Made by a program: the position numbers and the translations under genes | Assembly: GCA_950295325.1 (NCBI GenBank) | Contig: OX485807.1 | Span: 7,318,501-7,382,500 of the forward strand | DNA: 64,000 nucleotides | Direction of reading: 5' to 3' | Source of the DNA: Polytrichum commune | Lineage: Eukaryota; Streptophyta; Polytrichopsida; Polytrichales; Polytrichaceae | The notes under the pieces: model-generated | What the model was told of the DNA's origin: nothing | Database searches by the model: none | Seen by the model: only the letters and a program-made list of their open reading frames with translations | Shown here: positions 22,765 to 35,500 of the stretch, piece after piece | How positions within the stretch are numbered: position 1 is the first letter of the stretch | Layout of the letters: each line of letters opens with the position of its first letter

Positions 22765-24340
22765 AACTTTTTTTAGCATGAAGATTAGGGTGTTTAGCTT
22801 GCTTCCCACCCGCTGCAACTATGGCCTTCTGCTGCCTATCTTCCGTAAGGGGCCCTAGGCTCTGCCAATTCGCCCACATTGGCCAATTTTGGACGTTTCA
22901 TGTTGGAACCACTTTTGGCTATGTTGTCTTATGTTTTTGCATATCGGGCTATTCGAATATGAAATGTGTAACTTCGCAGTTTTATGTTGGTGCTTTAAGA
23001 TTCAAAATTGGCAATGTATGGCTCAATCACAAGGCTTTTGCTTCAGTTGTTCCATTCATGAGCACAGAGTTGTTGTTTTTGTTTGTCAGCTCTGTTATTT
23101 TCCCCCCACAAAGTGATCCGACGCACAATATTTGAGAGTTGAGCTGACGTGGGAGAGCGTTTTCAGATGAGCCTAACCTAAGGTTTTACACTTAGTGCCA
23201 AGTACCCTATTCAAAATGCCTTTTCACAATGTACATTTAGCCCTTGTTAGCATGGGACTCATAAAGTCACACACGCGCACGCACACGCGAAAGTGACCAA
23301 TGCAACTATCATTTCAACCATCCATGAGGTTATTGGCTTATCATCGCAACTTCATTGTGTTGAGTAACCAATATTTCACAGGGTTCTAGTTACATAGCCC
23401 TTGCTCTATTGAAATCTTCATTTGACCATGGTCACATACGCTAGTAGTGTAGGAACTTGGTGGTATAGATACATATCTAAGTATGAAGTCACTACTAGCA
23501 TATGAGTCCTATGCAATCGTCCCACGTCAATGAAAGAAAAATGCAAATCTACCATTACGCTAGATTTGCAAATTTTCTAATAACATAGGATAATTTTCCA
23601 GTGATGTATCTCAATTGCCTAGGACTCATATGCTTGTAGTGAATGAAATGTACATCTTGGAATGAAAACCAATATAGGTCATCTATAATTTTCACATGTG
23701 AAGAATATTTAAGTTATTCACCTTGCCTCAAAAAAAAATACAAGTTCAGCTCATGCATGTTCCTCATTTGAATTTGCTCATGTGCTCATGTAATAATTTT
23801 TATTTTGCTATCAAACCTCTGCACATCATGCTGAAATCCAAAAATAGTCCATATTAAGCTGCTGACTGCTGTAAGTACAAATGTTGATGTTCCACTGACA
23901 AGCTCCTTGTATTATTATTTTATAATGCACGTCCTTGCATTATAAAATGCTGGATTTCTATATTTTGAAGTAAAGTAGGTTGTCTTGTTTGTGCGAAACA
24001 TTTCAAAGCTCTCATGACATAATTCAGATGCTGGTACGAGTTCGTGGGTTTTGGGTTGAAAACATCATGTATCTCAACAAACACTCCATGAGTCACTGCA
24101 AGAGATGTTGGATATTAAATTGGACAAATTTTATTGTATGTTCAACCTAAAGTTGTTTGGACTCTTCAAAATTGAATGAGTCTTCTCTTGGAAAGGTCTT
24201 AATTGGTATTTCTGCTGTAATTGTGCATGTACATGCTATTCGAATGACACACAGTTGTTATAATTTCCAGGGGATTTACTGAATGGGCTTAAAGCTTTCT
24301 GTAAGTGGTGACAATTTGTCAATGTTGTATATACAATTAT
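22765..24340. other. Intergenic, no gene recognised
   Basis: A 104-residue open frame at 22821-23135 has no recognisable motif and no support from splice sites or composition; I do not call it. A short alternating purine-pyrimidine tract (CACACGCGCACGCACACGC) lies near 23,270. Otherwise AT-rich sequence without visible structure. Confidence 0.45.
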
Positions 24341-24995
24341 GAAGTTGTTATAAGTAACCTCTATCAAATGGTCCTTGAGAAATTATATCGGCGTGTATCA
24401 TTTCCTTACTGAACTTCAAAATATGTCAATGACACATCAGTAGGCGCATTCTTACTACTTATGAGCACAAGTCGCACATTATACTTAGAAGGAGCTATCA
24501 TTTATATCTGGGTATCATTTAGTGGATTTGTATATATAGGTTGGAGAATATTGGGGAAAAATGCAATCACGTGGAAGTTTTGGCATGTCAAGAACAGATT
24601 ATTGAATGCTAAGAAACCCTAAATCTGGATTAACCCTAGCAGCTCTTCAAGTCGTTTCATTTGGGTATATATGGGTAAATAAGTTGTCATGAACCCCTGT
24701 CAAGCAGTCCTTCAGATATTATTATCGGAGAGCATCAGATCCTTCCTGAACTTGAAAACTTGTCAATTATACATCAGTAGTTGCATGATATAGAAGGAGC
24801 TATATATCCGAGTGCTTGAAGTGGTTGGCGTATGTAAGCTAAGCTTAAATTGGAACATGTTGGCAAGAAATACAACAAAGTGGAAGTTTTGCATATCAAG
24901 GAGAAGGGATGATATAATGTGTAGAAACCCTAAATCTGGAGTGACCCTAGCCGCAGCTCTTCAAGTCATTTCGTTATCTGGGTAAATCATTTGCT
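24341..24995 (+). promoter_or_regulatory. Duplicated telo-box promoter/leader module
   Basis: Two diverged copies about 310 bp apart each contain AAACCCTAAATCTGG (telo-box at 24614 and 24924) followed by ACCCTAGC and CTCTTCAAGTC. The first copy has TATATATAGG at 24531-24540, about 80 bases before its telo-box; in the second copy the equivalent place reads GTATGTAAG and is not a good TATA box. Telo-boxes followed by ACCCTAGCCGC are common in 5' leaders of plant translation-related genes. The next open frame downstream is 25079-25471; ATCTGGGTAAAT near 24,975 could be a leader intron donor, with ATGAACAG near 25,031 as acceptor. Confidence 0.55.
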
Positions 24996-25078
24996 TGACA
25001 TGGCGTGTTGATAAATTGAGCATATGAACAGGAAGGTGAACTTAAAACAGGGAAGGAAACTCAAATTGCTTGCGACAG

Positions 25079-25471
25079 ATGGATAACCAGGGGACCACAG
25101 CCAAACCAAATGGCAAAGACAAAGCAATACCTGTGGGATCAGCGTCACAATGTGTTGGGAATAATTCAACGGGAAGCACACATGGTGATGATAAAGTTAT
25201 GTCCAAAGTTGATGGTGGAAATCATGTTGTGTCACTTGACAAGGGCACCACCCCTCCAAATTCCGGGCAGCCAAGTCCTGGAGGAAATGCAGCTTCTCAA
25301 GTTGTTTCTGTCAATGTTACGGCCATTGACCACAGAAACACAAATATTCAATCCAAAGCAATTAATAACACTGCAACAGTTTCCAATGTAGTTATAACAT
25401 CGTCCGATGTGACAGTTAAGTCTGTATCCATGTCCAATACTGATTTGAGTAGCCCTGATGCCCACAAGTAA
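25079..25471 (+). CDS. Possible small Ser/Thr/Asn-rich protein, unknown
   Basis: An ATG at 25079 opens a 130-residue frame (MDNQGTTAKPNGKDKAIPVG at its start) ending in TAA after DAHK. The composition is low-complexity, rich in S, T, N and V, with no Cys-pattern, membrane segment or known motif; the second half (TVSNVVITSSDVTVKSVSMS) could be disordered. It follows the duplicated telo-box promoter module, which is the main reason to consider it real. It may equally be a fragment of a longer gene or chance open sequence. No function is assigned. Confidence 0.35.
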   Translation: MDNQGTTAKPNGKDKAIPVGSASQCVGNNSTGSTHGDDKVMSKVDGGNHVVSLDKGTTPPNSGQPSPGGNAASQVVSVNVTAIDHRNTNIQSKAINNTATVSNVVITSSDVTVKSVSMSNTDLSSPDAHK

Positions 25472-25479
25472 CCTTGGAG

Positions 25480-27050
25480 CAGGAATGGTTCGGGGAAGAA
25501 TAAACCATGGGTTCACTGGGAACTAGAACTAAAACCATGAGGAACTAAAACTAAAACCCATTTCAGTGCTTACAGGCTCAAAAACGTTTGGCATACTGAT
25601 AAAGGTAATTAACCCACAACAAGATACTACCTAAGTGGCTGGTTTTAATATGTTTGATTTTGCAAAAAGCTGATCATATAATAGAGTTATCCTTCAACTC
25701 AATGGGTTGAAGTTGTCTCGAGTTGGTCCTGTATGATTTTCCATTGGTTGTTATGCATACGGAATCAATATAAAAATTTCCATTTGTGGTGCATGCTTGG
25801 AGGTAGTGTGTGAACTTTAATGAAGAGCAACCTATTTTGGTTCATTGAGGGCCAAACTCATTTTAGCACCTCTTGGCATGCCAAGATGAGTTTGATCCTC
25901 AATATGCCAATATTAAATGTTCTTTGTTCAGACCTCCACACTACGTCCAAGCATGCATCGAAAACTTACCGAACATGGAAGGTATTGTATGCAAAACGAC
26001 CAACTCCTGGGCAAAAGTCATGTTGAGTTAGAGGATAACTCTAATATGTTGATGAATAATCTATTTGATGAATCCTGTCAAGCTCTGATGACACTCTGAG
26101 CACATTCTTATCAACCATGTTACACTTTCCCCAATTCCAAAAAAATGCAGCACATAGGGCATTCTCTACTGTGTAGCTCACAAGCCAAATAGATTCTTGG
26201 AAACATTTTTTTGACATTCTGGGAAATTGTGTGAACTCAAAACTGTCCCAATCTGTTCTTTAATCCTGCCAATTTCCATTAAGGACAAGGTGATCTATAT
26301 TATAGTGAATTCAACTGCTCTCTGAATATGTCGATATTTCCCATGGTTGAATTACTGGATTTGCAAAGCACATAGTTTTGTGACAAATTCTGCTCCAAAT
26401 TCTGCAACTAAATTTCTACCAAGTTGTGGCATACAAAACAATGGAGATGAAAGTTATGAAGAGCACAAGTTCAGAGTTCATAATAATAGGTTTGGCCAAA
26501 GGTTGACTACATGCTGAAGAATCACACCAGCATATCCTAATATGGGCTGATGAATCTGGATTTCGTATTTCATAAATTTTGCTAGACAAATATTCTACCT
26601 TGGGGCACTCTGATCAACATTTTAAAGCCTGTTTCACGAAAATAAGTAGATTATTTGAATTGCATGCCCTTATGTTGTCTGAACAATATACCTGGTAAGA
26701 CATAGAAACTCTCTGAACAGAATATGGGGGAAGACAAAAAAATCACAGGAGAATGAAGATGATGAAACTGTTTTTAGTATAAAGTCTATTCCTGATTTTA
26801 AACCCTTTTACAATGAATGAAATTGACCCGTTTTGGGCCTGTGGGCCGTCAAAGAGTTAATCCTAAAATTTCCTCAAAAGTTGTGTACTTTACGACCTCC
26901 TGATCTGTGCTGCGCAATCTAACTAACTGTCGTCTTCAGACCACCTTTGGGGACTCTTGCCCGTATATGAACTATGATACATTACACTAGAAGAAAATTT
27001 GGCCGTGTTTCGGTCTGTGATACATGAGGTTTCACAGGACCTTGAGGTCA
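25480..27050. other. Intergenic, including the 3' flank of the ABC transporter gene
   Basis: No gene recognised. The transporter's stop codon is at 27051-27053 on the minus strand, so its 3' untranslated region lies at the right end of this stretch. Two short open frames at 25,820-26,100 have no recognisable motif. Confidence 0.45.
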
Positions 27051-29507
27051 TCACCGCTGTTGGAAATTCAAGTATTTGATACCGAAAGCGAAAACGCTGG
27101 CAAAAACGACTGTGAACACCACTGGCATGGCGACGGCAGTTCCAATCATGTCATTCCTGAACCCAAATGTCTTTGTTACAAATTCTTTCACCATTTCAGG
27201 AGGCCCACCTCCTATTACATTGACAAGGGTTTCATCATCACCAAATTGTGTCGCAATCATCCCATACAGTGTCCATGCAACAGGACACGCCCAGTAATAC
27301 CAAGTCCACCACTTGGGTATGTTCTGCAAGTCAAGGAAAACCAGTTTAATGGATCACCAGATTGACATTTCAATTTTCAGAATCAGAATTGAGATGCAAA
27401 AGATATAAGAGGTCAAACTAAAGATTCTCTTTCTTAGTAAGTGATCACATAGGCCCCTGGCCCTCCCAAATGTGTTAACAATTCAACCTAGAATGGTGCC
27501 TACATTTTGAGCACATAGTCCAATCTCATTGTAACACATGGTGACTTTTTGGTGTCCATTCTTAACCACTAACTTTGCCATATATCATTCAAATATAAAT
27601 GTGCAACTAAAAAGAGTGGCCACATAAGGCACACATACCTTACATGCAATGTGTGTAAGTTTATGTCATTTTCATCATTGAGTTCATTTTGAAATGAAGA
27701 GGTGTACTTACAGGTTTGAAAATGAGAAAACCCGAGAAGAGGTTGAAGATGGAGTAGAAACCCGAGGCGACAATTGCGGCAATCTGGTGGTTTGGCGTGA
27801 GGGCAACAGCCATCATACCATAGTAGGTGAAGTAGAGGAGGCTGAAGCACATGATGAAAGTGTAATAGAAGAACTTTGCAGCTGTCCACTTGAGGTTTAT
27901 CATTGAATATGTAATCAACGAGTACGTAACTCCTTGAACTAAGCAATATGGAAGTTCTATCAATACCTACAAAACCAAACCAAAACATCCCACCATAAGG
28001 TCACTCCTGAAGAGTATCATCCTGAACAAGGCACAAAACAGCAGTATAATAGATGAACTTGTAAACCAATAGTGTACGAAACTTCATACCAGAGCAATGG
28101 CGTATGGGAGGGCAGAGTACATTCCAGCTGCTCTTTCTCGATAGAATATTGTTCTTTCAATGGCAACAACGGGTTGGACAGTGGACGAGTTGTTCACCCC
28201 AATGAAGAGTACAGCTCCATACATGGATCCCAAAACACTGAACAAATTGACTTGCTCGGATCTGCAAATTAACCCAACCAACAACAAGCTTTGTTGTTCA
28301 GAATGTCCTCACTCAGTGGGCGGACTGAAATCAAGAGAATTGAATATTTCACGAGGATCTGAAAGCTTTTGGTAAGTTGCGCAAAGCTATATGCATGGTG
28401 AAAGTTACTAGGGTTGGTAAGGAATTTTTGAGTAATGACAGTAAGCAGACAGTATGTAAAGAACACTGAGCATCCTTGAGCATGTCTAAGGACGCTCTCT
28501 TTCTATTCTACCTTCAAGAATAAAATTCCAAGAATCAAGGTCCTTCACGACATGCATGAAATGCTGAGCAGAGTCAAATGGCATTAAGTTCTTATTAGTC
28601 AAGACCAGTCTCATTGTTGCGTATATTTGGACACAAAGCCTTCTTTCATCTACCAAGATTCAATTGAAGAGGTGTGTTCCCAATGGAACCATTCTTAGGT
28701 TAAACGGATTACCTAAGAATTCTTTCATTTTCAATAGAACCTAAATAGGTTACTTCAGAATAATATACATGAACTCCAGGGTGACCTAGATAACAAGAAC
28801 TACAAAACGTTCCTACTCTTATAGGTTTACTGTAGTTCCGTGCCCTGTAAATTCGAGTAGGAAAAGACAAATTGCACCCCCTGGTGATGTAATTACTTAC
28901 GTTTTTTGGCCAATATCCCAAAACATGGTACCAAACAGGAGAGCAGTCCCCAGGGTGAAGAAGTAACGGACACAATTGTAATCAGGGCTTCTCCAATAAG
29001 TGCACTTTGTCTTCCATAGGCACGCAACAATTTGCATCCAAAACGATTGCGCGTACTGTGTGGGAAAGTGGAGATCCTTTGCGCCTCGGACCGGTGTACT
29101 CAGAGTTTTGACCAGCTCCTTGTTTCGCCTGCAAGTTTATCCTTCAATGTGAATATTGTGCAAGAAAATACTTACAGTTGTATGAAAATTACCAGGAAGA
29201 GTAGAATAATCAGACTGCCAAATGCCCTCAACCCTCAACCCTAAACCACAATTGAAGAGCAATAGAAGAAAGACATCCGACTTCTAAAAGAAAATACATC
29301 TCTGTAACAAGCAGTCTAAACCATGCAGTAAATTAGAATATGCAATTAATCTTAATGAATAGTGGAAGAGCACCTGCAAAGTAAGGATTGCCTATAAATG
29401 TCTGCAAAGTCGGTGTGAAGTTGTGCCTCCATTGCTGGGCTGCTCACTTCCAGCATCCAAGTTGCTGGATTGTACCCTTCCTTAATCTTTGGTACTCCGG
29501 AAATCGC
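27051..29507 (-). other. TMD2-coding exons 19-23 of the ABC transporter
   Basis: Residues ~1150-1502. Motifs in order: [16 protein letters not shown] (exon 19), [20 protein letters not shown] (exon 20), [20 protein letters not shown] and YSALPYA (exon 21), [20 protein letters not shown] (exon 22), [20 protein letters not shown] (exon 23). The gene ends [11 protein letters not shown] then TGA at 27053-27051. Confidence 0.93.
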
Positions 29508-32500
29508 CTACAAAACAGAAACACAATGTTATGTCACATTAACTCGCAAATTACATTGAGACTATATGTGGTAGGTAGTTCAAGAAACCTTTTTCCCTGA
29601 TTGTCCATCTGAACCGAATTCTGAGTTGTTTCAAGCCCAACTTTAATTGGGATGCTTAGTAGTTTGATAGGTCAGAAGATTGGCTAAGTTTACCTCGAAG
29701 TAATTTATTAGCATGTTCGAGTTCTGGCCCAATGGACCCATGTAAATCACTTGCCCTCCACGCTTCATCAACAACATCTGCAAGTAAAGCTATCTTTGAT
29801 CAGTACCAAATGTAAAGAGTTCAATTGTTACAGATTCTAGTGAAGGAAGGATAATAATGCCTATATTTTGCCAACAGCACCAGCATGAAATATAGAGTGT
29901 CTTCGCCTGCAGGCTACAGCTTCAATTAAGAGGTGGACTATTTTTAACGGCCTTAACCACAGAGGGCAATTTAATCGCCCGTTGCTCCGCCCCTACTAGG
30001 GTCAACGAGCCCCTTGGTCCTTAAGATAACCAGGTCACAATTGGATAAACCATAGCAAGAAATACTAGCATGGTTCAGTGGAGAACGAACCCACATTTTC
30101 ACTCAAGGGTCATTTACACTAGGGGTGGTTGTGGTCAGGGTCATGGTCATGGTTGTGCTTTCCCTTCTTTGGTTCCATTTCCATGGAAAAGCCATAATAA
30201 ATGCTAACCACAATCCCAATACTCCATGTGGTTAACCACCCTTAGGGTGGTTGTTCATGTTCATGTGGCATTACTAGAGACCTTCAAGGCCAAGGTCCAG
30301 GGAGAAAGTTGAGAAGGCAATCACTTTAACACTAATATCCAAGGCCAACAAGGATAATAATAATTTGATTTGTCCTCAAGTACAAGACCTAAACCAATGC
30401 TAGAGTGCGATTTAGAAGACCGACCTTACCATCAACCACAACCACAACCACAAGGATTTGGACAAAACAAGTGTGAATGAAAAACCATACTTAAGGTTGA
30501 CTGTTGTGAGTAACCATAACAACAAGTACAACCACCTTTGTACTGGAAACAACTCTTCAAGCTATTGGCTTTATGCTTTTGATCCTAGTGTTGGAAACAA
30601 TGGCCACAGTTTCTCATGAGAAAAGTACTACATCATTGCATTACAGTATGCAGCAGTAAAGGTATAAACTACAGACCAATATAGGGTGCCAAGTGGTTAC
30701 CTCATCAAAAGCTTCAAAGATGTCAATGCTGGGTTGATGGATGGTACAGACAACCGTGCGCCCTGTATCGACCGTGTTCCTTACACAACGCATCACTATG
30801 GCTGCAGCACGGGCATCAAGCCCACTTGTGGGCTCATCCATGAAGATAATGGAAGGATTGGCTACCAATTCCACTGCAATTGTTAGTCTTTTTCTCTGTT
30901 CAGTTGACAGACCTGTCACTCCAGGCAAGCCCACCAGTGCATTTTCCAAAGACTTCAGCTCTACCAACTCCATCACCTCCTCCACAAATTGCTGTATTCA
31001 AAAGATACATACACAAGTTCAGTAACTGCTGTAATCTGCTGGCTGTATAGCTTGGAAAAATGACGGGTGGGGGGCACACATAACACTAGAGTCTGAGGAC
31101 TGGTGACCACTGAAATTTAAGATCTCTATAGCTTCCTGAGACCATCCCACTTCACTTTAAACTAGAGCTTGAGGGCCTAAGGGACCATGGAAGATTGAAC
31201 AGATGAAAAGCTCACATGGAGTCCTACATGGCATGCAATGGATTATTTTTCATGGTCTACCAGATTTTGCGTCAAGCTCACCTCAAAGGGGTGGGTCCAA
31301 AAAATTGGGAGACCATGACACTTCAAAATCTCCCAGCTCGTGATTTATTGTAACTTATTGTGTAGATAGGATGGATAGGATGGTAATGAAATAGCATTCA
31401 GTTGCACATGTCTTTACATTACAGTTGAAGGCCTGTGACTGCAAAAATTAAATTTCGAATCTCCATGGTATGGCCTTTGGATGAGTTCAAGGGTCCTCAC
31501 GATTTCATGGCAAAGTGTAAAGTAGTGTAAAGTGCCCTGATAAACAGTGGAGTGGGTATAGGTTAATTTCCAACATACCATGCGGCTTTTGGAGTCTATT
31601 TCAGGAGATAGCCGTAACCACGCCGAGAACATGAGTGATTCCTTCACAGTGACCTGAGGAGAGTGGATGTCATTTTGCTCACAGTAGCCGGATATACGAG
31701 CAAATGTCTCTTGGACCTTAGGGAATCCAGCTATTCTTATATCACCTTCTATGTAGCCTCCAGTTTTCCTCCCTGCTAAGACATCCATTAATGTTGTTTT
31801 CCCAGCACCGCTCACACCGACCAATGCGGTCAAGACACCCGGACGGAAGGCACCTGTAACTCCACACAGCAGCTGAAGCCTTTCTTCTGGTACACCCTGG
31901 GCTTTCATAGCCTGCAAAAACATGCAAATTGCAAGGAGTGAAATTCTGTGATATTTTTAAGACCTGGGTATGCTAACTCATTTGCCTAAACGGGCAAGCT
32001 TATAGTGTGGCCCACTGTATACACTATCACACAGGAAAATAATGCGCAACCCTACTTACACTTGTCATGCCCTTGTCATATACCCACCTCCTTCCCTTAT
32101 GTTGGAAGTCTTCCAAATGCTCACCATTTTCAATCCAATAGAAATATTGCGGCTTACAATGTGGACCTACGATGTTAAATGCCATGGTTAGGTATATAGT
32201 GTGCACCCACATATTATACCCAATGTTTTTTGTGTGGAAATGAGCAAATAGTGTGGCCCACAGTATATACCGTAGTTAGTGTAGCATATTCAGGATAAGC
32301 AGAACCGGGTGAAGCTAGATTCCACCTTCATGCATGTGGAATCAGCCCAATATTCTTGATGCAATGTCTTTGATTCCTCATCTAGGGTGACCCCATAAGG
32401 AGCTTAACAATGATAGTTCCAAGACACAAAGTTACTGAATATCACCTCGATGGAGGAGGTTAAGAAGGTGGACATACAGGTGGCATGTCGACATAGTATT

Positions 32501-35500
32501 TTATATCACTGAAAGAGATTGCAAGTGGCTTAAAAGGCAATATCATCCCACGTTTCGCCTCCTTTGCTGCAGGTGGCTGTGCCTCGTCACCCTGACCATA
32601 TGAGATTTTCATAACGTGTTCTTGAATGTGATCACCATTTCGGCTGTCTCCTCCTACAACATGCAGGAAATATGAACATGAGTACTGGCAGGACGCACAA
32701 CCTGCTAAGAAATATAGCCAAATTTTGAAGTGTTAAGATTCAGGGTTTAGGGTTAACCAGATTTGGAGCCCTCTACATGACAGAAGATGTTCCATTCACC
32801 ATCTAATTTTTCATTTTTCTGTAAAAGACAAGAATATTCCAGGATTTTAAAGAAATTTACCATAAATATTGATCGAATCCTTAGACCTCCGGGATTTCCT
32901 CGACTTGTGCCGGGTTGAAACAACAATGGAGTCAACTCCTGTCAGGTTGGCCGTTTTTTGAGCAAGCTCCTCCTCTGTAATAACAGCCTGTGGCTTTCCC
33001 AATGCTGTGCAACCACAAAGGCAAACATTCAAAACAAGTTTTTTTTTTTTGTAACAAACAGCAAAAGTAATGTGTATTGACCACTTCGAAAGGTGAGATA
33101 CAAAAACATAGGAACTCAATGAACGAGTGTAGCAGGGGTGAGATTGTACTGACGGTTAAGGTATGTGAGAGCTAAAGTATATATTGTGTTGAATAGGATC
33201 ATGTAGCCGAAGAGTGCTGCGACTCCAAGCCAGTACCAAAATGCGTGCGGAAAAACACCGTTGTTGATCAACACTTTCTCCCCAAGTGTGTAAGTGCTGT
33301 TCTGAATTGGCTGTCAAAAAGGAGGAAGACATAAAAATATGTGAGGAACACTAAAAAGTTGTTATCCTAGATGTACGTTTACCATAAATGTTGATTGAAT
33401 CCATATTTGATGGGTGAAATGGCTGTCAAGAAGGAGGCCATTTAAAATATCTGAATAACACTTTGAAGATGAACTACTTCAAAGCAGCATTATAACCTTA
33501 AACTGATAGTGTGTTATTCTTAGCTGTATGTTTTCCAGTCCTTCTATAATTTATTGGGTTCAGGACAAAACCAGAAGAATTAATTGTGCTTGCAAACAAC
33601 ATATTTCATGATGGGTGAAACAGATATAACTTACTGTTGCCCATCGAGGTGCGAGAAACTCGTTAACAGTGATGGCATTTTCTGCATATGCAAGTGGTGA
33701 TCCCCAGTAACCCCATATCCACCATGACTTAATTTTCTGTCTTGGAATAATGAAGCCCCCAAGCATGACAATGATGAGTAAAGCTAAGGTCCCTCCTGTG
33801 TTGGCAACCACCTGTGTTCGACACAACCCCGCAATTGCCCGGAACATCGAGGACGACATCAAGTGCACCAGACACAGCAGTAAATATTGCCTGAAAAATC
33901 TGGACAAATGAAACCCGAGGGATGCACATAATCATATAACCACATCGATCACGATTTCACTTCAAACAGATATTGCTTGCTTTGTTGAAATGTGAATGCC
34001 ATGAAGATGTATCCGCAACATTGCCTCAAACTAGGAAGGAGGTGAATTTAGACTCATACATGAATTTTGGATACTATGAAATTGTATACAAGTGGTTCTA
34101 TTGGTGGGTCCTTTGATAGAAATGGCAAAATCTAGCCTCAGATGTGAACTACTTCCCTTGAAGTTGTGAAGATTTTGTTGCATTACACTGTACTATTGGA
34201 GAAAACTACATCTACAATCTTCGTTTTTACGACCACATTGCTTCTCATTATTTATATATATATAATAAGGGTTCCCATCGTAGACTTATGTGCATCCATG
34301 GCACAAACAATACTCTCATGTGCATTATTGTTTTTGGATAAATCTGTTGTGCCGATAAAGGTTTAGGGTCACAAACCTGCTAGCCTCGGGTGTCATGCCC
34401 ATGCCATAGTAAGTGATGACAACGTAAATTCCGGTCTCCGCTAATGAGCTTGGAATACTCATCACAAGAGTTGGTAACGAGTAAGCCCAAGCAGGGTAGA
34501 AAAGAAGCTCTCTTTGCTTGTAGAACACGGGGAGGCGCATGATGGTCATCGAAAGCTCCGCGTATCCATTGAACATCACAATGACAACCCCAAAGAAAAT
34601 TGCTCCCATGTACTTTGCACCGTCGGCTTCTGTTTCATGGTTCATTGTCGTGCGGAGAAATGTCGTCATGCCAATAAATCCTACAATTCCAATCTGCACA
34701 TGAACCCATAGACAGCAAATGAATTTTACAATTTTGATGAATAAGTGATGATGGGTGCAGTGAAGGTTGTAGTGTAGTGTCGTATCACTGTGAGGGGTTT
34801 ACAAGCAAGAGACAAACTGTGTTGGAAATTAATGAGGAGTGGGTGGGGGTCATGGTAACCCTTAAAAGGTCCAAGGGGTTTTAGATTACTTGATATTTTT
34901 TACTAAAAGTGTCAAAAGGCCGGACCAATTCTGAAATTATCCCCTTTATCATATTCATCATTTCAATCAGAGCAAAACAAACATGTAGAACTAATTATAA
35001 GGATATTTGAGCTCGTGTAAACGACCTAGAATCAAATACATTCCATGCATATCTAATCACCGTCGTCACATATGGCTCTATTTTCACTAGGCCCTAGTCT
35101 TAATAGGTAGTGCTAAATACGGATCCAATACATATTTTAATGCTTTTTTTCACAAATCATCATGTATCCCATATAAACACACCCCCAATACTTTACGGGT
35201 TAAGATTTACCTGGAAAGTTTTGAAAATATATACAAAAGAGTTTCGTTTCATGAGGAGGAATTCTTTGGCAAAGTTCGCCTTGAAGAGCTCAAAGTTGCT
35301 GACACCATAGCGCTCAAACGTCAAGGCTGCCTTGTGGGAGCGTTCTCTATCGTAGGCAATCGCGAGTTCCTCCGACATGTTGTGTCCGACATGGAATGTC
35401 TTGAACCTGTCAGCAAACTGCTTCACAGAAACATATCGGTAAGGTCGCAGCCTATTACTCCAGTATTGTTCTTGATCTTTTTTTGAAGTCACCTGCACCA

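Larger units (their letters stand above)
33154..35492 (-). other. TMD1-coding exons 10-13 of the ABC transporter
   Basis: Residues ~467-806. Exon 10 encodes the SKKDQEQYW linker and the first helix region ([20 protein letters not shown]). Exon 11 carries helices with the [20 protein letters not shown] motif. Exon 12 carries [18 protein letters not shown] and [18 protein letters not shown]. Exon 13 carries the last helix ([20 protein letters not shown]). These are diagnostic PDR motifs. Confidence 0.92.

Noticed and set aside
22821..23135. 104-residue plus-strand frame
   Set aside because: No recognisable motif, no promoter or splice support; left as unannotated.
30087..30490. Possible further Harbinger MITE in ABC intron 17 (GGGTCATTTACACTAGG on the left, TTCATTCACACTTG reverse-complemented on the right)
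   Set aside because: The ends align only loosely and the flanking trinucleotides do not match; too weak to call.
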